Below the pieces are notes generated by a model. That model ran no database searches. It had not been told where the DNA came from and saw only the letters and a program-made list of their open reading frames with translations. The translations under genes were made by a program, and so were the position numbers. This document shows, one piece after another, positions 60,101-64,000 of a DNA stretch of 64,000 nt. Positions within the stretch are counted from its first letter, which is position 1. The number at the start of each line of letters is the position of its first letter. The DNA is taken from positions 116,341,916 to 116,405,915 of the forward strand of contig JAHLJT010009436.1 in NCBI GenBank assembly GCA_031308135.1, in the 5' to 3' direction. The DNA is from Acheta domesticus (lineage: Eukaryota; Arthropoda; Insecta; Orthoptera; Gryllidae).

Positions 60101-60674
60101 TACAAAAAAGGAGCTATTTAAAGTAAGTTCATAAATAACACGTTTCGTGGGAATAGAAGCATGTTCTTTAATCCATCTTGGGTCTCACTGCACTGGCCAA
60201 GAATCTCGTCACATCTGAAACCCCGAAATCATTTATAGACGTTCAGATAACTATCCAAGTCGAGCAGGCGAAGTATTAGTTTCAACGAGCTATCTCGTGG
60301 CCTTGAGATCCGTCTGACGGCGGCCTCGTTGCAGGTGGCGGCGCACAAGCTGGTGCTGGCGTTCTGCGTGGGACTGGAGCTGGTGGCGGCGCGCACGCGG
60401 ACGCGCCTGGCCGTGCTCTACGTGCTGGTGTTCGCCGCGGTGTCGCCCATCGGCATCGGCGTGGGCCTGGCGCTGAGCGGCGACGACAGCGGCAGCGACG
60501 TGGAGCACGGCGTCGCCAACAGCCTGCTGCAAGGTCTGGCGTCGGGCACGCTGCTCTACGTGGTGTTCTTCGAGGTGCTGCAGCGCGAGCGCGCCGCCGC
60601 CGCGGGCCTGGGCCTCCGCCAGCTGCTCGCCGTGCTCGCGGGCTTCGCGCTCATGTTCGGCCTGCTCATCGCCG
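31767..60674 (+). CDS. ZIP family zinc/iron transporter (SLC39A1/2/3-like), four coding exons, last exon not seen
   Basis: Join of 31767-32186, 45274-45571, 55568-55782 and 60335-60674. Splice phases match: 0, 1, 0, then 1 at the open end. The joined product is about 424 residues. ZIP proteins import zinc or related metals into the cytosol through eight membrane helices. Here helices lie near 37-62, 80-103, 126-150, 276-299, 313-330, 336-358, about 375-400 and about 405-424. Helix 4 carries the family's metal-site motif VHELFEGLAVG (H288, E292). His-rich segments occur at the N-terminus (HDDHSHEEDD, 20-29) and in the cytosolic loop before helix 4 (H249-H263). The C-terminus of ZIP1-type proteins falls just after helix 8, so only a few residues are missing. 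Exons are extremely GC-rich in an AT-rich region. Family assignment is firm; the exact paralogue is not determined. Confidence 0.9.
32187..32329 (+). other. Start of ZIP intron 1
   Basis: Intron 1 runs 32187-45273. Its first bases (GTGAGTCC) form a strong donor. The frame reads through for six codons before TGA. Confidence 0.8.
32330..32520 (-). mobile_element. tRNA-derived SINE copy, diverged
   Basis: Shares GAGGCACTGCA, CTAGAATTCTC and CCCTAG segments in the same order with the copy at 33299-33495. On the minus strand it starts near a GATGGCTCAAGACATCA A-box-like motif. Same family, more decayed. Confidence 0.55.
33299..33495 (-). mobile_element. tRNA-derived SINE copy
   Basis: On the minus strand it begins TGACTTGGGTGGCTCAGTGC (A-box-like) and has GGGTTTTCGACAC (B-box-like) about 45 bases later, the layout of an RNA polymerase III promoter from a tRNA. 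A non-tRNA body follows. It is antisense within ZIP intron 1. Confidence 0.6.
33496..34309. other. Intronic, non-coding
   Basis: AT-rich ZIP intron 1 sequence with no recognised element. Confidence 0.5.
34310..36520 (+). repeat. Dispersed repeat family: truncated head-to-tail copies
   Basis: Heads occur at about 34317 (ACTTTCTCGCCGTTACGAA), 35535 (ACTTTCTCGTATACATACG) and 35788 (ACTTTCCTGTATACATACG). Two are followed by GTCC/GTCT runs and the A/T-rich body with phrases such as CTTGATACCGAAAAA and TTTTTCTCAAAAACTGCC. All lie on the + strand inside ZIP intron 1. Confidence 0.7.
34556..34731. repeat. GTCC/GTCT tetranucleotide microsatellite
   Basis: About 176 bp made of GTCC and GTCT words in a mostly GTCCGTCT 8-bp alternation. 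It lies at the same internal position as shorter runs in the other copies of the dispersed family (5972, 10945, 12270, 35928, 36880). All three + frames stay open because of the period. Confidence 0.92.
36644..38212 (+). repeat. Full-length reference copy of the dispersed repeat family
   Basis: About 1.57 kb, from a head imperfect hairpin (CTTTCCCGTACACGTACG ... ATAGGGAAAC) through the line AACACGTGGTGTAGCCAGAAT, a short GTCCGTCCGTCTGTC run, and an A/T-rich body, to the tail TACGGGAAAGTCTGTGCC ... CACCACTAG. ACTTTCCCGTA at the head and TACGGGAAAGT near the tail form an 11-bp inverted repeat. No protein is encoded. The CTAG end followed by T recalls Helitron termini, but the head does not begin with TC, so the class stays open. 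Confidence 0.7.
38213..39345 (+). repeat. Two more 5'-truncated copies of the dispersed repeat family
   Basis: Body plus tail to about 38960 (GAGAAAGTTGGTGCCATTC), then a shorter body plus tail at about 39140-39341 (CTGTAGCACCACTAG). They follow the full copy head-to-tail. Confidence 0.65.
39355..39455 (+). repeat. Internally deleted mini copy of the dispersed repeat family
   Basis: A normal head (ACTTTCCCGTACACGTACG to GCGAAAAAACGGCGGA) is joined directly to a tail (TTCTGTAGCACCACTATTTT). Head and tail therefore suffice to define a unit of about 100 bp. Confidence 0.65.
39456..44035. other. Intronic, non-coding
   Basis: ZIP intron 1. A further tail-like end (GTAGCTCCACTAGTTTA) occurs at about 40300-40316. 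A 12-bp palindrome GCATCGCGATGC lies at 42195-42206. Short frames, including 41547-41942, show no domain. Confidence 0.5.
44040..44167. repeat. Long near-palindrome, hairpin or foldback MITE
   Basis: GGGCGTTACTAGATGTTTTT ... pairs with GGCAAAAACATCTACTTAAC-GCCC on the right. The arms are about 55-60 bases with a few mismatches and almost no loop. Flanking TATGCACCAC and TTGATACATA also pair partly. The arms include TTTTTGCCCC/GGGGCAAAAA and GGCGACTTCCAA/TTGGAAGTCGCC. The 73-codon frame across it is a result of the palindrome. Confidence 0.75.
44168..45273 (+). other. End of ZIP intron 1
   Basis: AT-rich; no element is recognised. It closes with the acceptor GTGTGCACGCAG/GTGG. Confidence 0.6.
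45274..45571 (+). CDS. ZIP exon 2 (residues 141-239)
   Basis: Begins VEELVHFYLH, completing helix 3. It then encodes the long variable cytosolic loop, rich in Gly/Ala/Pro/Cys, ending GTVLPGKVPA plus one base. The donor is CAA/GTAAGT, phase 1. Loop content is poorly conserved in the family. Confidence 0.88.
45572..47997 (+). other. Start of ZIP intron 2
   Basis: Intron 2 runs 45572-55567. This part is AT-rich. A purine-pyrimidine alternating patch with the palindrome CGCAAGCTTGCG lies at about 45801-45835. No gene is recognised. Confidence 0.55.
48162..48207. repeat. TAA triplet microsatellite in the Jockey 3' UTR
   Basis: About fifteen TAA/AAT triplets, with one AAAA interruption. Confidence 0.9.
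48428..50278 (-). pseudogene. Jockey ORF2 reverse transcriptase part
   Basis: 611 residues from the first ATG after the break at 50263. The palm motifs are KAPGYDLI (165-172), YMPISLLP (226-233; this position is usually Arg and not Met in the family), LDVVQAFDKVW (296-306), GVPQGSVLGP (352-361) and FADD (382-385). A C-terminal YLGLHLDRKLNW thumb segment follows. It is in the same frame as the upstream endonuclease part and is split from it only by TGA at 50281-50279. Confidence 0.9.
50279..51112 (-). pseudogene. Jockey ORF2 endonuclease part (APE type), ended by a nonsense codon
   Basis: 277 residues with apurinic-endonuclease motifs: WNANGL near 9, ISETHF near 35, SGGDYNAKH near 135, and SSDHSPL near 220. 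The ATG overlaps the ORF1 stop in ATGA (51112-51109), a spacing that fits coupled translation as in other Jockey elements. The closing TGA lies in frame between endonuclease and reverse transcriptase, where the family has continuous coding. Confidence 0.9.
51109..52555 (-). pseudogene. Jockey ORF1 (gag-like, zinc knuckles), broken twice
   Basis: The N-terminus starts at ATG 52555 and is a Gln-rich coiled coil (QQQQIEQLQQFLK at its end) that hits an in-frame TAA at 52402-52400. The frame then continues open through MSSVEGTF (52300) to KIPPIFLPLINL and a stop at 52040. The remainder (304 residues from 52023) is in another frame, so a one-base shift lies near 52024-52045. The C-terminal part has three CCHC-type knuckles (CKRCQEYGHTKTYC, CVKCGQNHPTEVC, CALCEQNHPANYKGC). 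Product: RNA-binding protein of the element's particle. Confidence 0.85.
52864..53495. other. Intronic, non-coding
   Basis: ZIP intron 2; no recognised element. Confidence 0.5.
53500..53950. promoter_or_regulatory. CpG island inside ZIP intron 2
   Basis: About 450 bp of CpG-rich DNA, with GGCGGCGCCGCGCCGCGCCG near 53758. A palindromic CRE-type site TGACGTCA lies at 53798-53805. It is placed like an internal promoter or enhancer. Frames across it (53475-53789 and others) have no recognisable domain. Confidence 0.5.
53951..55567 (+). other. End of ZIP intron 2
   Basis: AT-rich, no element recognised. It closes with a good acceptor, CTTCTGCACTTGCAG/GC. Confidence 0.6.
55568..55782 (+). CDS. 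ZIP exon 3 (residues 240-311)
   Basis: Completes a split codon, then encodes the His-rich loop (eight His alternating with Val, Ser, Ala or Gly from H249 to H263). Helix 4 follows with VHELFEGLAVGLQ, the family's intramembrane metal-site signature. The donor is GCC/GTGAGT, phase 0. Confidence 0.92.
55783..59500 (+). other. ZIP intron 3, first part
   Basis: Intron 3 runs 55783-60334. This stretch is AT-rich; short frames only. Confidence 0.55.
59505..59890 (+). pseudogene. Mariner-family transposase remnant
   Basis: Frame 1 has MPPGQTVN (mariner proteins have PPGQTVN before the second catalytic Asp region). A shift to another frame near 59610 gives DDWFISHGNASVHSL and then FEYVEAIKMNIIKVLKTIPEE, the typical mariner C-terminus. 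About 40 residues normally between these last two are missing. The end has a mariner-like terminal sequence, GTCCCGGAACTTTTTGAATG. The 5' two thirds are absent. Confidence 0.7.
59891..60334 (+). other. End of ZIP intron 3
   Basis: AT-rich until the acceptor GGCCTCGTTGCAG/GTGG. Confidence 0.6.
60335..60674 (+). CDS. ZIP exon 4 (residues 312-424 plus one base)
   Basis: Encodes helices 5 to 8: AHKLVLAFCVGLEL, LAVLYVLVFAAVSPIGIGVG, GLASGTLLYVVFFEVLQRE and LRQLLAVLAGFALMFGLLIA. The donor-like GCCG/GTGAGT gives phase 1 into an unseen last exon. If it is not spliced, the frame continues 31 more codons to a stop at 60767-60769, giving a basic tail unlike the family. Confidence 0.9.
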
Positions 60675-60699
60675 GTGAGTGTACGTCCCGCGCCCACTC

Positions 60700-60900
60700 A
60701 ACGCGCTCCTCGGACCGGCTGCGACAGCCAGCGGAAAAGCCTCTGGCATCGCTAACCGGCAGGTCCTAGGTTCGAGTGGAGGATTTGGAGGATTTCTTAC
60801 GCTGCCTGCATATCTGGGTCAAATTCTACGACCGGGTAACTCTAGTACTCGGCTGCTCTAATCTTAATTTTCCGCGAGGTATCTGAACAATACCTCCCCA
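60700..60900 (+). mobile_element. Possible tRNA-derived SINE
   Basis: CAGCCAGCGGAAAAG (A-box-like) is followed after about 40 bases by CTAGGTTCGAGTGG (B-box-like). It does not obviously belong to the intron 1 SINE family. No tRNA fold is complete. Confidence 0.35.
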
Positions 60901-62339
60901 AATGCTAGAACAGTACGGACCCTAACAATAGAACCACAGAATATTTCCCTTCTCAATCTTGTTCTTCTCTCTTCCCGCACATTCACATTTCGTACTACAC
61001 TTCACATGTCGGAGAGCTGTTGGCAGCTTAGAGCATGTCAAGGCTGAGATGATGCCCTACTGGGAGAGATTCCTGGAAGTGGAAAAACGCCGACACACAG
61101 GTCTTCGCAGGATTTCACGTCCCCACTGGAAGGGGGAGATCGCCACCTCTCACAATTCCCTCGGTCATGAATTTATGTGTCCTGGTGCAAATCATGTTAA
61201 CTGACAATTCGTAGGGAAGACAATTGCAGTATCAGAAAATTTCTGCAATCATCACGTAGTATAGACGGAAGGACTCCTATTTGTCCATAAAAGCCAATAA
61301 TGTCTATTTCGCCCATTTTATACACCCGAACGCCTTTTTATTTACTTCTTTTAAATAGTATTTAACTATTACTATTCCGAGCACATCAGTCATAACGTTC
61401 AGTAAATATATATTTTGTTTAATTGTGAAATTATTATCAAAGGTTGCAAAAGACTGACTGCTTCTATGAGAGATAATGTTTACTTGGCCTCAAATCACAA
61501 AGATGAAAGGCCAACTTTAGCTACAAGAAAAATAGTTTTCATCGATTAATTATTTCCTTCGAAAGGAAATCTCTGTTTGTGCATTTTGTGACTGTGTAAT
61601 CTATATTTTGAACTTCAGTTCTTATCCCCTCTTGAATCTTATCATTATTCATGATACAAGATAAATCCTTATTAATTTAATAAGGCCATTTTCCACATAT
61701 TAAACTACTAATTTTTACACTCTTCCTACTTAATATTTTTACGTTTTTAAACACAAAAGATCATAAATGTTAAAATGAATTTTCTATATCTTGACAATTA
61801 CTTTGAACAACGAATTCGATAATGTAATCGCAAAACCCATTCATTTCCCGAAGAGTCTTCATTTAAAGTATCGAAATCCCAATGTGTAATGTGTCATGGC
61901 ACTCACATATCGCTATTATCTTGTCATTTGGAGCAACGTGAACGGGAAGAAACACAGTGAATTAAAAGCTGTCTGTTGTTTCGTCAGACACTAGCCAAGC
62001 GTGACGCTAACATGCTGGACTGTGTCACGCGGCATAAGTGATCCCGAGTTAATGGCAAATGGTTGTCCTCATTTAATCATCAGTTTGGACGTTTAACGGT
62101 CCTGTCTTCGTTCTGGCTCTTCCACACGACAAAATGCGTTCGAATGAAGAGCGTGGAGTAAAGATAGAAGTTTATGAATAAAAGTGGGAAGTGGTTGCTT
62201 GAAAATTGTAAAAATATAGCCGGAAACTCACAGAGAGAAACAGGAAAAGATGTCGCACGTGTTGAAAAATTCATACAAGGAATTGGGCACAAGGAGTTAA
62301 AAATAAAAATCGTTGAAATATTTGAATCAACAGAACAAT
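60901..62339. other. Non-coding stretch
   Basis: A GC-moderate patch at about 61015-61200 is of unknown origin; the rest is AT-rich. I see no final ZIP exon. Confidence 0.45.
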
Positions 62340-63640
62340 TGCTGCTTTTACCTCCTTTTTAAATTCAGCCTTAAGAATTAATTACTTCCCATCTCGCTAC
62401 AAAATAGGCATTAAACTTCCTATTTGTAAAAGTCAAAAAGACCCTCGGAGTCCTACGAATTATAGACCAATAAGTTTACTTTCTTCTTTAAGATTTTTGA
62501 AACTCTTATTTTACGAAGACCAACATGCTTTGTAATCACTAATAAAATTATTCCTCCTACACAATTTAAATTTACACACAAACATGCAACAACTCAACTT
62601 TTAAGAATAACAGAAAAAATGAACATTCCTTTCACAACATACTATTGCAATTCTCTTAGATATTGAAAAGGTATTTGACAAAGTTTGGCATAACGGTCTC
62701 ATTTATAAACTACATCAAATTGGAACTGCAGCATACCTGTTTAAAATACTCCACAATTTTCTAAGTAATCGTAAATTCTGTGTTAAAATTAATCATACCT
62801 TTTCACAACAATTTTCAATATCTGTCAGTGTGCCTCAAGGATCCTGTCTCTCTTCCCTTCTTTTTAATATCTATCTTTATGACATTCCCAATTTCATCTA
62901 CTCAGACAGCCCTCTTTGCTCTATTTATGAGCCATACAATATATCAACTGCCAGAGATAGATTACAATCCGACCTTCTACTGTATACATCTTGAGCTGCA
63001 AATTGGCATGTCAAAATTAATGTGACAAAATGCCAAGCCAAAATGTTTACACTTCGCAAACCTAGCATTCCATCCGAATTAATATTATACAATCAAACCA
63101 TACCATGGATTTCCTCTAACACTCCTATCAAATACCTTGGTCTCTTCTTAGAGACAAAACTTACATGGAATTTATACATTAATAATATTATTCGTAAACC
63201 TTACATTAAAATAAATAAACTTCACTCTATTATTAACTATAAATCTCCACTACGTATACACACTGTCAAACTAATATACATTTCAATCATTCGCACTAAT
63301 GTATGCTTGTCCCATCTGGTCCAATGCAGCCAAATTTCACATTAATAAAATTCAGATACTCCAAAATAAGTTTATCCGTAAAAATTTTCATGCACCTTGG
63401 TACATTCCTAACACACAATTACACAATGAATTCAAAATTGATACTATTCACACTTTAATAAATTATCAGCCAGAAATTATTCAACTCCTTAGATGATTTA
63501 CAACAAACACACACATTTAATCTCGGCCAAACATACCAATTTCCTAGACGAATACTTTCAAGATTTCCAAAAGATAAATTCCATCCCACCTAAACCACAT
63601 ATTACCTCCCTCCCTCATTCAACAAAAATCTTAAAAAACA
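62340..63640 (+). pseudogene. Decayed Jockey-like reverse transcriptase
   Basis: Fragments in shifting frames: NYRPISLLSS near 62458, LDIEKVFDKVWHNGLIYKL near 62660, VPQGSCLSSLLFNIYLYDIP near 62830, then PIKYLGLFLETKLTW (63127) and LQNKFIRKNFHAPWY (63358). The FADD box is not visible. Several stops and shifts show age. It is a different lineage from the copy at 48-53 kb, judging by divergence. Confidence 0.8.
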
Positions 63641-64000
63641 TCTAACTGCAAATATTTAGCCTAATAGAATATATATTTTAACGTAATTTTGTGAATAACC
63701 CCTACCCCAGTTGCCTGTGAGATCCAAATCTTTAGTGATGCCAAAAACCCTGAAAGACATTCTTGTCGAACAGGAAGAAGTAAATTTAAAAAAACAAACA
63801 TTTGAATTAAAACACAGGATTTAGTTTTGAGTGTTATTTACTTGCATTGTTGCTTATGGTATTCTTCATCTTCTGAAACGAAACAACGATAAAAATATTT
63901 TTTCTAGAAGAAAGGTCTATTTTCTTTCTTCTTTACGTGTAATATTTTTTTCAAATTTATTTCCGTTCGATTCGGTTGGGTTCAGTTGTTCCCTTAGCTA
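63641..64000. other. Non-coding stretch to window end
   Basis: AT-rich; nothing recognised. Confidence 0.5.

Noticed and set aside
60290..60697. 135-codon minus-strand frame opposite ZIP exon 4
   Set aside because: Shadow of the exon; Gln/Ala/His-rich without a domain.
1..64000. CRISPR array, bacterial operon or prophage
   Set aside because: No spaced direct repeats with unique spacers, no bacterial-type genes; introns and animal transposons show nuclear eukaryotic DNA.

Overview
The window is eukaryotic nuclear DNA, most likely from an insect or another arthropod. The evidence is long AT-rich non-coding stretches, GT-AG introns, CpG-rich islands, and animal-type transposons (Ty3/gypsy, Jockey, R4/Dong-like, mariner, piggyBac-type MITE, tRNA-derived SINEs). 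There are no bacterial operons, no CRISPR array and no rRNA. I cannot fix the species from sequence alone.

One host gene is clear: a zinc/iron transporter of the ZIP (SLC39) family on the + strand. Four very GC-rich coding exons lie at 31767-32186, 45274-45571, 55568-55782 and 60335-60674. They are separated by introns of about 13.1, 10.0 and 4.6 kb with matching splice phases. Together they encode about 424 residues and all eight expected membrane helices. A CpG-rich island at about 30.8-31.3 kb is the likely promoter. Any last short exon is not visible.

The rest is mostly mobile DNA. From left to right: an R4/Dong-like non-LTR retrotransposon with an open reading frame over 1,180 codons (1-3.9 kb); pieces of a dispersed repeat family (5.1-6.0 and 10.6-12.6 kb); a 415-bp piggyBac-type MITE with TTAA ends (14.3-14.8 kb); a 16-bp minisatellite open in all six frames (15.7-16.2 kb) with a decayed sister array; a CT-rich tract (18.2-18.5 kb); and a complete Ty3/gypsy element on the minus strand (18919-28311). 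The gypsy element has nearly identical 1.9-kb LTRs, a TTAT target duplication, a tRNA-Lys-type primer site and a frame break late in pol.

Inside the ZIP introns are two related SINEs, a head-to-tail cluster of the dispersed repeat family (34.3-39.5 kb), a long hairpin (44.0 kb), a nearly complete antisense Jockey element with three defined breaks (48.0-52.9 kb), a CpG island with a CRE-like site (53.5-53.95 kb), and a mariner remnant (59.5-59.9 kb). Downstream of the last visible ZIP exon are a possible tRNA-derived SINE and a decayed Jockey-like reverse transcriptase (62.3-63.6 kb).

The best candidates for something undescribed are the dispersed repeat family with a hairpin head, an internal GTCC/GTCT microsatellite and a CACCACTAG tail; the two-halved minisatellite; and the large near-palindromes at 7.57 and 44.1 kb. 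I found no evidence for a new multi-gene system.
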